51,795 nucleotides of DNA, taken from the NCBI GenBank assembly GCA_021819725.1, contig JAKAQR010000017.1, positions 1 to 51,795 of the forward strand, given 5' to 3'. Positions 8,559 through 17,952 of this stretch are shown in pieces. Numbering within the stretch: the stretch's first letter is position 1; each line of letters opens with the position of its first letter. This stretch comes from Actinomycetes bacterium (lineage in GTDB: Bacteria > Actinomycetota > Acidimicrobiia > Acidimicrobiales > Acidimicrobiaceae). Position numbers and translations under genes: made by a program. The notes under the pieces are model-generated. The model saw only the letters and a program-made list of their open reading frames with translations, did no database searches and was not told where the DNA came from.

Positions 8559-10427
8559 TTAGGTTTGGGGGTTGGCGCCCGCGGCTACTGCCTGTGCCCA
8601 GGTGTAGCTGTAGGAGACGGTGTTGATCTGGGAGTTTGCAACCTCTGTGAGGATGGTTGCATCCGACTCGAAACCAGCCCAGCCGCCGAGTGATGACTCG
8701 TTTACGGAGGCAGCTCCCATGACCGGAGTGTAGCCAGTGCTGTTGGGGACGAGAATGTTACTCCGGTGTCCCCAACAACCAGACGATGTCGGACTGGTGC
8801 ACGCCAAGTTGCTCGTGTTGCCGGCGCCACCCCATCCGTCGTTATACATCCAGTCATACATACTGCCGGCGGTGGAGAAGTCCTCTGCCCAGTTGGCGTA
8901 GAGCCCGAGTGCCCATGGACCGGTGGAGAAGGTCGCTTGCGAGATCGGGGGGTCGGTGTTGGCGGTAGAACCCTGTGCCGCTAGCGCGTTCAGTGAGTTG
9001 ACGAGCCCGTAGACCGGCGTCAGACCTCGTGAGACCCGCTCCTCATTGACCAGCACAAAGAGTTGATCGATGGCGGGAAGTTGGTAGAAGTTGTTGGGCA
9101 GAGTCATGGCGGGGAGCCCCTGATCGGCACGACCGTTGTCAAGGGCTGCTACGGCGCTCTGTTCACAGGCGACGCTATTGGCGACCTGTCCCGCGTTGGC
9201 AGCGCTGGTGCAGCTGGCGTAGTAGTTCGGGCTTGGCGCGATGTTAGCGGCAGGATTCACCAGTGCGCTGGTAGGAGGTGAATTCTGGTGTGAAGTATTG
9301 ACATTGGGAGTATTCGCATTTGGAGCCTGCGTCGTTGTTGTGGCCTGGCCACCTCCGCTGCCTGACGAAGTGTTACCCGGTGTTGGCAGGCTTGGCACGT
9401 CACCCTCGTTGGGTGCACTACCAAAGTTATAGACCGCACCGTCGCTGCCGGCAAGCCAGTAGCCAGTACCAGCTGGATCGGCCGCGATCGAGACGACCGG
9501 GGCGGGGAGTGGGTGATTTCCGCTGAGGCCGGTGTAGCCCTTCGTCATGGTGTCACCCTCGTTGGGTGCACTACCAAAGTTATAGACCGTTCCGGTTGAG
9601 GAGACGAGCCAGTAGCCAGTGCCGTTCGGCGCGGCAGCACCACCGACGATTCGACCGCTGATCGGGTGATTGCCGTTTAATCCGGTGTAGCCCTGCGTGT
9701 AGGTCGATCCGAAAAACTTAGCGTTACCAAAGTCAAAGACCCCACCATCGGCCGCCACGAGCCAGTAGCCACCGCCATCTGGCGTCGGTATGATCGCGAC
9801 GATCGGCGCGGAGAGCGGATGCGCTCCAGAGAGGCCGGTGATGCCATAGGTGTAGGTGGAACCCTTAAAGGGCGCGCCTCCAAAGTCAAAGACCCCACCA
9901 TCGGCCGCCACGAGCCAGTAACCAGCCCCGGTGGGATTCGCGGCCATCCCGACGATCGGCGCAGCAAGTGCATGCGCTCCCGAGAGGCCGGTGATGCCAT
10001 AGGTGTAGGTGGAACCAGAGAACTTTGCGCCTCCAAAGTTGAAGACGCCCCCATCCTTGGCAACGAGCCAGTAACCGGTGCCGGTGGGATTCGCGGCCAT
10101 CCCGACGATCGGCGCAGCGAGCGGGTGTGCGCCGGAGAGCCCGGTGAGACCATCCGTGTAGGTGTTGCCGTCGAAGGCTGCGTCGCCGAAGTTGAAGATG
10201 CCCCCATCTTGTGCAGCGACGAGGTAGCCCTTTCCGCTTGCGCTGGCGGCGATGGCCGTGATGGGCCAAGCCGCGGTGACGCGAGTCTTCACCGTTTTGA
10301 CTGCTGCGGGATGTGTGGCCCGTGCAGCTGTTGTGATCATCGTGCTGGTTGCCCCCACTCCGACGAGACTCAAGCCTCCAGATATCGCGAGAGTTCCGAG
10401 CAACCGTACTGCCATCTTTGGCGCCAT
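8559..10427 (-). CDS. Secreted protein: six 51-residue repeats plus a CAP/SCP-like domain
   Basis: 622 residues. A signal-peptide-like N-terminus (LLGTLAISGGLSLVGVGA) is followed by about six repeats of 51 residues, each with GYWLVAADGGVFDFG, a G-x-TYT-x-G segment and an IVGMAANP-type strand. The period is 153 bp and the repeats are similar at DNA level too. A low-complexity linker rich in T, N, S and P covers residues 345-400. The C-terminal third is CAP/SCP-like: FVLVNEERVSRGL, NWAEDF, and CWGHRSNIL, the typical helix-histidine-NI block. It is likely a surface or extracellular protein; CAP domains bind ligands such as sterols or lipids, or act in cell-wall contact. The start follows AAGGAGGATGG. 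It is a paralogue, at least in the repeats, of the partial gene at 1-354. Confidence 0.87.
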   Translation of the reverse strand: MAPKMAVRLLGTLAISGGLSLVGVGATSTMITTAARATHPAAVKTVKTRVTAAWPITAIAASASGKGYLVAAQDGGIFNFGDAAFDGNTYTDGLTGLSGAHPLAAPIVGMAANPTGTGYWLVAKDGGVFNFGGAKFSGSTYTYGITGLSGAHALAAPIVGMAANPTGAGYWLVAADGGVFDFGGAPFKGSTYTYGITGLSGAHPLSAPIVAIIPTPDGGGYWLVAADGGVFDFGNAKFFGSTYTQGYTGLNGNHPISGRIVGGAAAPNGTGYWLVSSTGTVYNFGSAPNEGDTMTKGYTGLSGNHPLPAPVVSIAADPAGTGYWLAGSDGAVYNFGSAPNEGDVPSLPTPGNTSSGSGGGQATTTTQAPNANTPNVNTSHQNSPPTSALVNPAANIAPSPNYYASCTSAANAGQVANSVACEQSAVAALDNGRADQGLPAMTLPNNFYQLPAIDQLFVLVNEERVSRGLTPVYGLVNSLNALAAQGSTANTDPPISQATFSTGPWALGLYANWAEDFSTAGSMYDWMYNDGWGGAGNTSNLACTSPTSSGCWGHRSNILVPNSTGYTPVMGAASVNESSLGGWAGFESDATILTEVANSQINTVSYSYTWAQAVAAGANPQT

Positions 10428-10945
10428 TTCGATCCATCCTCCTTGTAAGCGTCTTAATGCGACTCCGAATTGGGAGAAAACGCCTACAGTGAGAATTATC
10501 GGAGAAAAATACCTTATAACTTAATGGGGTAGAGTGATAATTATTGGGAAATGTACCGAAGAGGCGGGGAGCTGCATGCTGGGGTGGGAAGGCAATGAGA
10601 AACAACACGCAAAGTGGTTTATGACCAACCGCTCTCGGCTGAAATCATTCGTACCAGGGCACAGTGCTGCTGGCCGAGGGGTTTGCGTGACCACATCGAG
10701 TCGAGCTACTCGATGAGGGGGTCAAAAGGGGCGCGAGGCGTTGCATCACTCGCTTGTACCCGTTGTTCGAGGTGCAGGGTTGACCTCCTCGGCCCCAGGA
10801 CGAGTGTATCGGTGCTCTCTGTCCAGGGGTGATACGTACGTGTATCTCGGTGAAACGGGAGAACTCGCTGCTGGCACGCTAACCGTTGGGACGACTCAGG
10901 CGTCGCTCTTTGTACGCGAACGCGAGAAGCGTGGCGTGATTGCGT
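10428..10945. other. Intergenic stretch of about 520 bp with an AT-rich part and a hairpin
   Basis: 10480-10560 is unusually AT-rich and probably contains the promoter of the leftward secreted-protein gene. A perfect hairpin CATCGAGT-CGAGCT-ACTCGATG lies at 10694-10715. Small frames here lack start sites and family motifs, so I call no gene. Confidence 0.55.
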
Positions 10946-13078
10946 TTAGTGGGTTGCGGACACGTCAACCAGGGGCGACGAGGTAGTACTGGCTTCGCGG
11001 TGTGGCCACCAAGACGGTATCCACCAGTTGAGGCGCCCAAAGAGCTGAATCAATGCGGGGACAGCGATCCCTCTGATGATGGTGGCATCGACGAGGATGC
11101 CGATCCCAAGACCAGTGGCCAGCACGCGGATATCGGTGATGGGTGCGGAGGCCAGGGAGGCGAAGGCGAGGAACAGGATGAGTGCAGCGCTCGTCACCAG
11201 TTTGCCTGTCCTTGAGAGACCGTTGATGATCGCTGTTCGTGTTGATTTGGTCACATCGTACTCTTCTCGGATGCGCGTGAGAATGAAGACCTCGTAGTCC
11301 ATCGAAAGGCCGAAGAGGAAGGCAAAGGTCGAGATCGGGATCCAAAAGGTGATGGCACCGGTGGCGGGAATACCAAAGATGAGTTTGGAGAGATGACCGG
11401 ATTGCCAGAACCAGGTGAGAATGCCGAAGGTGGCCGCAAGCGAGAAGAGGTTGACGATCACTGCCTTGATGGCAAGGATGACACTCTTGAGCGCTGTCGA
11501 AAGTAAGACGAACGTCAAAATGGCGATGATGCCGAGCATCAGTGGTGTTTGCCCATAGATGGCGTTGGTGGAGTCGAGGTCGTTGGGCCCGAGCCCGGCC
11601 ACTCCGATAATGGAGGGGTGGTGCTGGGCGAGTGAGTCCAGTGCATTGACGGGAGCGAAGTTGGCGGAGTTGACGGTTTCGACGTTCGGAATGGCAATGA
11701 CATCGGCGAGTCCGCTCCGGGTGCCTGATAGGCCAGTTGGATGCGCGGCTCCAACGATCCCGGGGGTCGATCGCACCATGGAGGTCACATGCGCGGCCTG
11801 ACTCGGTCCTTCGATGACCTCCATCGGCGACAGGATGCCCGGCGTATACCCTGCACGCAGGAGTGCATGATAGGTACGAGCGGCAGGAGTTGAGCTCGAT
11901 TGGCTCCCCGCCTGATCCTGTCCCAGTCGAATGCTAAAGATTGGCAGTGCAAAGACGATGATGAGCACACCGGCGAAGATTAACGAGGGCCAGGCATGGC
12001 CAGTGATGAAGGTGCCGATTCGATGCCACGCAGGAGAGCCTCCTTTGGCGATCTTTCGATGGGGCCAGTCGAGGCGTTCACCGACAAGCGAGAGGAGTAC
12101 CGGTAACAGGGTAAGCACCACGGCGATCGAGATGATCGGGATCAACACTCCACCGATCCCTGTGGACCGCAACAGTGGCACTGGCAGCACGATCAGCGCA
12201 AGGAGGCCCACCGCGACGGTGATGCCAGAGAGTGCGACGGACCGTCCAGCAGTCGCCATCGACATCAAGATCGCGTCTCGATTGGCAAGACCATTGCCTC
12301 GTTCTTCGCGCCAGCGCGTGACGATGAGCAGCGAGTAGTCGATGGCGATACCGAGACCGATGAGCGAGACGAGAAACTCGACCACAAACGCCACCGAAGT
12401 GAGGTAGCTAAGGCCGAGGAGGATGAGAAAAGTGGCCAAGATGGAGACCGCAGCGATCACCAAGGGAATAATCGCCAGCACCGAGGCAAAGACGAAGGCG
12501 AGGATAGCCAGTGCCCCGATCCCCGCGATGATCGTCTCGGCTAAGACGCCAAACCCGGAACTCTTACCCGCGGAGGCGAGTTGGGCCTCTCCGGTGAGTG
12601 CGACGTGCAGGGTGGGGAGGTCGTGGCTGAGCCCAGCGGTGATCTGATTCGGCACTGTGGAGGGGGCGAGTGAGGTGGGAGGCCCTCCGAAAAGGTAGAC
12701 GACCTCATCCCCGTGCTGAAGCAGATCGAGGCGGGGCGCGTTAAAGGAGTCGACAAAACGAATGCTTGGGTACTGTTGGGCGACTGTGGTGAGGGCGTGC
12801 AAAACGGTGGCTGTGTTGGCGTTGTCCACGCCGGTGATCACGGCGATCGCTGGTGGATTCTGGCCACCGTTGCCAAAGTGGCGCAGGATCTTCTGCGAGG
12901 CCACGTAGCCAGGTTGACCGGGAGTGGCAAAGTTGTAACTCAGTCGGTTGACCACTTTGCCGGCGGCAACACCGCCAGCGAGGAAGAGCAGAACCCAGAT
13001 GATGACCACCAGGCGGCGATGGGCGAGCACGCCGCGGCCCAGTTTGCTAAAGAAATTATTCGGAACTGAATTATTCAT
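10946..13078 (-). CDS. MMPL-family RND-type transporter
   Basis: 710 residues with the MmpL layout: one N-terminal membrane helix (VVIIWVLLFLAGGVAAG), an external domain, a block of helices, a second helix, a second external domain and a second helix block. Both halves carry the proton-relay type motif: GIAIDYSLLIVTRWREE in the first and GLSMDYEVFILTRIREEYD in the second. Such proteins export lipids, siderophores or toxic compounds with proton-motive force. There is no Shine-Dalgarno sequence; TATATT lies 8 nt before the ATG, indicating a very short leader. The MarR-type gene is transcribed divergently from the same spot and is the obvious regulator. The substrate is unknown. Confidence 0.9.
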   Translation of the reverse strand: MNNSVPNNFFSKLGRGVLAHRRLVVIIWVLLFLAGGVAAGKVVNRLSYNFATPGQPGYVASQKILRHFGNGGQNPPAIAVITGVDNANTATVLHALTTVAQQYPSIRFVDSFNAPRLDLLQHGDEVVYLFGGPPTSLAPSTVPNQITAGLSHDLPTLHVALTGEAQLASAGKSSGFGVLAETIIAGIGALAILAFVFASVLAIIPLVIAAVSILATFLILLGLSYLTSVAFVVEFLVSLIGLGIAIDYSLLIVTRWREERGNGLANRDAILMSMATAGRSVALSGITVAVGLLALIVLPVPLLRSTGIGGVLIPIISIAVVLTLLPVLLSLVGERLDWPHRKIAKGGSPAWHRIGTFITGHAWPSLIFAGVLIIVFALPIFSIRLGQDQAGSQSSSTPAARTYHALLRAGYTPGILSPMEVIEGPSQAAHVTSMVRSTPGIVGAAHPTGLSGTRSGLADVIAIPNVETVNSANFAPVNALDSLAQHHPSIIGVAGLGPNDLDSTNAIYGQTPLMLGIIAILTFVLLSTALKSVILAIKAVIVNLFSLAATFGILTWFWQSGHLSKLIFGIPATGAITFWIPISTFAFLFGLSMDYEVFILTRIREEYDVTKSTRTAIINGLSRTGKLVTSAALILFLAFASLASAPITDIRVLATGLGIGILVDATIIRGIAVPALIQLFGRLNWWIPSWWPHREASTTSSPLVDVSATH

Positions 13079-13089
13079 TGCAGTTCAAT
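13077..13089. promoter_or_regulatory. Candidate MarR operator over the MMPL promoter
   Basis: ATTG-CAGTT-CAAT is a perfect inverted repeat overlapping the MMPL start codon. It lies directly downstream of, and partly overlaps, the leftward -10 element TATATT (13087-13092). GAACTG...CAGTTC (13063-13086) forms a second, wider inverted repeat. A bound MarR dimer here would block the MMPL transcription start. This is inferred from position and symmetry only. Confidence 0.4.
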
Positions 13090-13119
13090 ATAGTTGCTCA
13101 CTGGGCCACTAGTGTAGCT

Positions 13120-13575
13120 ATGGTGACCAACCGTGATCGTGACGAACTGCGCCCCTTTGGTGAGAGTGTCGCTTTTATGTTGTCGTTTCTCGGAGCCATG
13201 GAGACGCAGCGCTTTCACTCCTTGATGACCTCCCTCTCCCTGGAACCTCGCAGCTTTGGTGTCCTTCGCGTCCTCGCCGAGGTCGGGCCGCTCACCCAGC
13301 ATCGCCTTGCTGAGCACGCCCACGTCCCGGCGAGTACCCTGGTCGCCCTGCTCGATGATCTCGAGGCTGACGGCCTCATCGCGCGTAGTCCTCATCCGGG
13401 TGATCGGCGTGCCCATCAGGTGCTCTTGACCACGCACGGGCGTGAGGTGATCGATCGGGCAACCGCGCTCGCCTGGCGTCACGAGGAGGCGGTCACAGCC
13501 GGCTTTTCACCCGTGGAGCGCCAAGGGTTGCTGGTGGCACTCTCCAGGATCCTTCACAACCTCAACGGGCCGTAA
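13120..13575 (+). CDS. MarR-family transcriptional regulator
   Basis: About 151 residues from ATG 13120; the frame opens earlier, at 13078, but that segment overlaps the divergent gene's start and does not look like protein. The winged-helix core is clear: GPLTQHRLAEHAHVPASTL as the helix-turn-helix with the recognition helix near VPASTLVALLDDLEADGLI, followed by the wing RSPHPGDRRAHQVLLT with the conserved D-x-R motif. It should bind a palindrome between itself and the MMPL gene and release it upon binding a small phenolic or lipophilic ligand. I see no good Shine-Dalgarno sequence; TAGTGT immediately upstream may be its -10. Confidence 0.85.
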   Translation: MVTNRDRDELRPFGESVAFMLSFLGAMETQRFHSLMTSLSLEPRSFGVLRVLAEVGPLTQHRLAEHAHVPASTLVALLDDLEADGLIARSPHPGDRRAHQVLLTTHGREVIDRATALAWRHEEAVTAGFSPVERQGLLVALSRILHNLNGP

Positions 13576-13702
13576 GGGATGACAGTGGTCGGCTTCGCTC
13601 TGGGTGCGATTGAGTACACGGGTTGTGTGGCGGTAGGATCATCAACAGAGCGTGAGGCGCGGTTAGCCTGGACACCGCCCCATGACGCTTGGGAGGACCC
13701 TC

Positions 13703-14803
13703 ATGGTGAAGTTCTTACACACGGCTGACTGGCAGATTGGGGAGACTTTTCGCTTTTTTGGAGAGCGATCCGTCTATCTCAAGGATGCACGCCATCAAGC
13801 AGTGGAGCGCATTGCCCAGCTAGCGACCGACGAGGCGGTCGATTTTATTCTGGTTGCGGGTGATGTGTTTGAGTTTGCCCGTCCGGATCGGGTCTCCTTG
13901 CAGCGGCTTGCGCGGGCGATGCAGGCCTTCGAAGGTCCTTGGCTGCTCCTTCCTGGTAACCACGATGCGGCGGTTCCTCATGGGATCTGGGACCAGCTGG
14001 CCGATGGGTTGATCTTTGGTCCCGGTGTTGTCCTCATGACGACTCCCTCACCGATCCTGCTCGATGGGTGCGCGACGGCGGTTCTCCCGGCTCCACTACA
14101 GGCACGCTATGCTGGGCGCGACCTTACCGCCGAACTCGATCATATGGAGTCGCCTCCTGGTTACCTGCGGATCGGCGTTGCCCACGGCGCAGTAACGGGT
14201 ATCCTGCCGGAGATGGCTGAGGCCAACAATCCGATCGCGTTCGATCGAGCGACCCGGGCACGCCTTGATTATCTCGCTCTGGGGGACTGGCATGGTCTGT
14301 ACCGTGTCGATGAGCGGACCTATTACAGCGGTACTCCGGAGACGGATCGATTCACCCAGAACGATTCTGGTTCAGTGGTGCTCGTCGAGATTGCGAGTCC
14401 GGGGGCACCACCAGTCATCTCGGCGCATCGGACGGGTCGCTTTGATTGGCATGAGGAGACGGTGGAGCTTGGGACCCAGATGGATCTTGACCGCTTCAAA
14501 CAGGAACTTGAGCAGTTTCATGACACTGATGTGGTGAAGTTGACGATTCGAGGCTATGTGGACCTGGAGGATCTCGAGACGCTCAATACGCTAGAGGAGG
14601 TGCTGCGCGCTCGCGTCCAAGCCCTTGATTGGGAGGCGGCTGCGGTCGAGATTCTGCCCACCGATGAGGAGATCGCCTCGCTCGCGCTGGGGGGTGTGAA
14701 TGGCCTTGTCTTGGAGCGCCTGTTCCAACGGCGAGATGGTATCGACGCTGGTGTCTTTCGTCGTGCCGTGCTCGAACTCCTCGCTCTTGACGAGAGGCAG
14801 TAG
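13703..14803 (+). CDS. SbcD/YhaO-like DNA repair metallophosphoesterase
   Basis: 366 residues from ATG 13703, chosen because GGGAGGA lies 5 nt upstream; the frame opens at 13682 without such a site. Calcineurin-like metal-binding motifs appear in order: HTADWQIG near residue 6, AGDVFEF, PGNHDA, and LGDWHG. In SbcD/Mre11 the first motif is normally D-x-H; here the histidine is glutamine (DWQ), a variant I recall in actinobacterial homologues. The stop TAG abuts the ATG of the ATPase gene, so the two are translated together and should form a nuclease-ATPase complex that processes DNA ends or hairpins. Confidence 0.85.
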   Translation: MVKFLHTADWQIGETFRFFGERSVYLKDARHQAVERIAQLATDEAVDFILVAGDVFEFARPDRVSLQRLARAMQAFEGPWLLLPGNHDAAVPHGIWDQLADGLIFGPGVVLMTTPSPILLDGCATAVLPAPLQARYAGRDLTAELDHMESPPGYLRIGVAHGAVTGILPEMAEANNPIAFDRATRARLDYLALGDWHGLYRVDERTYYSGTPETDRFTQNDSGSVVLVEIASPGAPPVISAHRTGRFDWHEETVELGTQMDLDRFKQELEQFHDTDVVKLTIRGYVDLEDLETLNTLEEVLRARVQALDWEAAAVEILPTDEEIASLALGGVNGLVLERLFQRRDGIDAGVFRRAVLELLALDERQ

Positions 14804-17461
14804 ATGCAGCTCATCTCCGTACAGCTTGAGAGAGTGAGAAAGTTTCGCGAGCCTTTTGTGCTCGACGGCCTTGTCGAGGGTATCAATCTCATTCATGGCC
14901 CCAACGAGGCGGGAAAGAGCACGATCCAGGCCGCGATCGCCGCCGTCTTCATGGAGCGTTACAGTTCGCAGGCTCCCCAGCAGGACCTCGCCCCTAACGA
15001 TCAGCCTGATGCGCGTCCCTTGGTGCGGGTGACCTTTCTCCATGAGGGTACAACCTATGAGCTGACGAAGGAGTTCTTCCGACGAGGCGGAACCTGCGTG
15101 TTGCGTTCGGGTTCGACGGTGTTGAGTGGGGACGAGGCGGTGATGCGCCTCGTCGAACTCTTTCGCTTCGAGGCACCACAGGCTCGCGTGATCACGGAGA
15201 GCCAGCTTGGACTCCCCGGTGTGTTTTGGGTCCCCCAAGGCAAGTCACTCGGTGCCGAGACGGCAATGGAGAACGCACGGAGTTTTTTTGTCCGCGAGAT
15301 CGGCGAGGAGATCGGATCGGCACGAGAGACTGCGGCCGATGCCTTGATCTCGCGGTTGGAACGCATCCGTAGTGAGGTGATGAGCCCCACGGGAAGAGGA
15401 GGTCCCCTTGCGGCAGCCAAGCGGGCGCTTGAAGCGAGTGAGATTGCCTATGCACAGCAAAAACAGCTCCGGGCAAACTCTGAGGGTCTACGCGGGCGAC
15501 TGGAGCAGCTGCAGGCCACGCTCGACGTACTCGAGGCCCAGGGCACGGAGAGGATATTGCACGATGAGCGTACTGCACAACAGCAGCGTAAAGAGGAGCT
15601 CCGACGCGCCCTAGAGGACCGCGCGCGTGTAGAGTCAGTGTTGTTGGGCTTGGCCGATCGGATCGAAGATACTGACAATCGGTTGGCCCAACTGACCCAG
15701 GAACAAGCCCAACTCGCTGAGGCCCAACTGGCTATCACCACGGTGGAGGAGGCCATCGATGAGTGCCAAGGATCGCTGCGGTTCCATCAAGAGCGTCGAG
15801 CCATGCTCGGGGCAAAGGAGGAGGCGATGGCGACGAAGGCGAGGGTTCGTGAGCTCATCCGTGACCAACAGGAGCGCCAGGAAGAACTCGATTCCATCGA
15901 TGAACAGGAGCGTCAAATACGCGCAACGTTGGATCAACTAGAGGCGCTCACTGGAGAAATCAGTGCCCTCCAGGATCAACTGGCGGGCCTCGCACTCGGG
16001 GAAGGGAGCGAGGCGCTTGGTGAGCTTGAGACGAGTGTCGCTAACCTGCGAGCACGGCTTCAGACGCTCAGCACGGTAGTCGCGATCGAGATCGAAGAGA
16101 CCGAGGGCCTCGACGCCAATGGTCTTCACATCAATCGTCTCTACATCAATGGAGAGCCGGTATCGAGCTCGCAGACCGTCATGCTCGACGAGGAGATGCT
16201 GCTCACGGTGCCTGGCGTTGCGAGGGTCTCCTTAACTCCTCAGCAGAGTGCAGCGATGTTGCGACAAGAGCTTCACGATGCCGAGAAGGAACTCGAGCGA
16301 AGGCTCGGGGCACTTGCGGTCGAGAACGTCGCCGATCTTCGGGCACGCGAGCGCGAACATCGGGAGCTCACGCTCTCGCTCCAAAACCTGACGCGCGAGA
16401 GGATGCGATTGGAGGGAGAGGGTGAGAGTCTCGCCGAGCGCTTGGCGACCTTGGCGCGTCGCCGCTCGCTCCAGTGGACCCGACGTGAGGTGATTGAGGC
16501 AGAACTCGGGGAGCTGGATGGGGCAGATGGTGAGGATCTATCCATCGAGGAGGGTGATGAACTAGCTGCGACGATCTCGTTTCACGCGGCGGAGATCGAT
16601 CGGCTCGAAGGCGAACTGCACCAGCTCCAGGAGGAGCGCCTTCGCCATGGCGAGGCGATACGATGGCTTGGGGCATCCGTGCTCCGTCAAGGCGATGAGC
16701 AAGGGATAGACGACCTGCGGGTGCTGCGTGCGGAACTGCTTGCCAAAAAAGTCGCGTCGGAGACAGAGCTCGGGACGCTCGAGCAAGTGATTGGGGCAGA
16801 GACCCTCGAGGAGGTTGGCGAACGTATCACTGACCTTGAGGATCGCCTCAATCAACATCGACGACAGGTACAGCAATGTCGTGAAGAGCGCCAAGGGGTA
16901 CTCGGTCAAATCCGAGCGGATCCCTTCTCCGAGGAGGAGCTGGTTGCCGCAGAGGTGGAGTGCGAACGCGCACGCATGCTGGTCGCCTCGCTGGAGGAGC
17001 GCCGTGACGCTCTTGGGGTGCTGATCGACATCGCCGAAGGCATCGTCGCCGATGTCCAACAGGATCTCAATGCCCCGATGAAGGAACGGCTCGATGCGTA
17101 CGCGAGACAGCTCTTCTCGGATGCCACGGTCGAACTCGGCGAAGCATTTGCACCGCAACAGTTGCTCCGTGGGCATCGATGGGAGTCGGTGGACCGGCTG
17201 TCCTGGGGAACCCGTGAGCAGATAGCCCTTCTCACCCGGCTCAGCGTCGCCGATCTGATGGCGGAACGAGGAGTACCGCTCTTCTTGATGCTCGATGATG
17301 CGATGCTCAACGCCGATGGCGTACGATTGATGCGGCTAAAGTCCATCCTCAGTCGTGCCGCCCATCGTTACCAGATTCTGCTCTTTACCTGTCGGCCTGA
17401 GCTCTTCTCTGATCTGGTCGGCGTGCGAAGTTACGACCTTGGTGCTACTCAACACTCTTGA
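14804..17461 (+). CDS. SbcC/YhaN-like SMC-type ATPase
   Basis: 885 residues. Walker A is GPNEAGKST (32-40). The C-terminal end has an ABC-type signature in WGTREQIALLTRLS and Walker B with LFLMLDDAMLNAD. Between them lie two long, charged coiled-coil arms. The coil region is interrupted near residues 425-480 by a non-coiled, beta-rich insert (LHINRLYINGEPVSS ... VPGVARVSLTP). No CxxC zinc-hook is present, which separates it from classical Rad50/SbcC and places it with YhaN-type ATPases. It works with the nuclease encoded just upstream. Its 3' end overlaps the convergent acetyltransferase gene by 17 bases. Confidence 0.85.
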   Translation: MQLISVQLERVRKFREPFVLDGLVEGINLIHGPNEAGKSTIQAAIAAVFMERYSSQAPQQDLAPNDQPDARPLVRVTFLHEGTTYELTKEFFRRGGTCVLRSGSTVLSGDEAVMRLVELFRFEAPQARVITESQLGLPGVFWVPQGKSLGAETAMENARSFFVREIGEEIGSARETAADALISRLERIRSEVMSPTGRGGPLAAAKRALEASEIAYAQQKQLRANSEGLRGRLEQLQATLDVLEAQGTERILHDERTAQQQRKEELRRALEDRARVESVLLGLADRIEDTDNRLAQLTQEQAQLAEAQLAITTVEEAIDECQGSLRFHQERRAMLGAKEEAMATKARVRELIRDQQERQEELDSIDEQERQIRATLDQLEALTGEISALQDQLAGLALGEGSEALGELETSVANLRARLQTLSTVVAIEIEETEGLDANGLHINRLYINGEPVSSSQTVMLDEEMLLTVPGVARVSLTPQQSAAMLRQELHDAEKELERRLGALAVENVADLRAREREHRELTLSLQNLTRERMRLEGEGESLAERLATLARRRSLQWTRREVIEAELGELDGADGEDLSIEEGDELAATISFHAAEIDRLEGELHQLQEERLRHGEAIRWLGASVLRQGDEQGIDDLRVLRAELLAKKVASETELGTLEQVIGAETLEEVGERITDLEDRLNQHRRQVQQCREERQGVLGQIRADPFSEEELVAAEVECERARMLVASLEERRDALGVLIDIAEGIVADVQQDLNAPMKERLDAYARQLFSDATVELGEAFAPQQLLRGHRWESVDRLSWGTREQIALLTRLSVADLMAERGVPLFLMLDDAMLNADGVRLMRLKSILSRAAHRYQILLFTCRPELFSDLVGVRSYDLGATQHS

Positions 17462-17933
17462 GGTAGACAAACTCCTCCCCTGCATCTTGGATGCGTGAGA
17501 AGTTCAGATGCTCTAACACCCGCTGTGAGGCGCGGTTGGTGGGCAGCGTGGTTGCCCGCACCACCGCCACCTCTCTCGCCTCCTGTGCAATCTGGAGAAG
17601 CAGTGCAACCGCTTGGGTGGCGCATCCGCGCCCGCGTTGGGAACCGACGATACCGTAACCGATCTCGACCGTTTCATTGACGGGCGCGCCGTGGAACCCG
17701 GCTCCACCGATGAGGAGACCGCTTGCGAGGAGTACCTGGTAATGGCACCACGGAAATGGCTCCTCTGGTCGTTCGAGCGTACCAAGGGCGATGAAGCGGT
17801 CGCCGGCCGAGGGGTAATCGCCTGCCCAGTTGGACTGACGCTCTCCCGCTGCGATCGCCGTGCAGTGGGCGATACTCAGGGGAGTGAGGTGGACCAGGGT
17901 ATGCTCTGCCGTCACGTGGTTGTCTGCCGTCAC
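17445..17933 (-). CDS. GNAT-family N-acetyltransferase (RimJ/RimL-like)
   Basis: About 160 residues. The acetyl-CoA binding region is visible as GYGIVGSQRGRGCATQAV (a Q-x-x-G-x-G/A-type loop), followed by the C-terminal TTLPTNRASQRVLEHLNF, typical of RimJ/RimL-like enzymes. The start is ambiguous because an 18-bp tandem duplication (17905-17922 and 17923-17940) encodes the N-terminal DNHVTA unit: GTG 17933 or GTG 17915 could be used, and neither has a clear ribosome-binding site. It follows sdhD by 19 bp and may be its operon tail. The substrate is unknown. Confidence 0.78.
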   Translation of the reverse strand: MTADNHVTAEHTLVHLTPLSIAHCTAIAAGERQSNWAGDYPSAGDRFIALGTLERPEEPFPWCHYQVLLASGLLIGGAGFHGAPVNETVEIGYGIVGSQRGRGCATQAVALLLQIAQEAREVAVVRATTLPTNRASQRVLEHLNFSRIQDAGEEFVYLKSVE

Positions 17934-17952
17934 GTGATTGTCTGCTGAAGCG

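Noticed and set aside
10741..10986. Small + strand ORF before the MMPL gene
   Set aside because: Overlaps the MMPL end, has no ribosome-binding site and its composition is unlike a protein.
13078..13119. Longer MarR start
   Set aside because: It would overlap the divergent MMPL start codon and the added residues do not resemble the family N-terminus.
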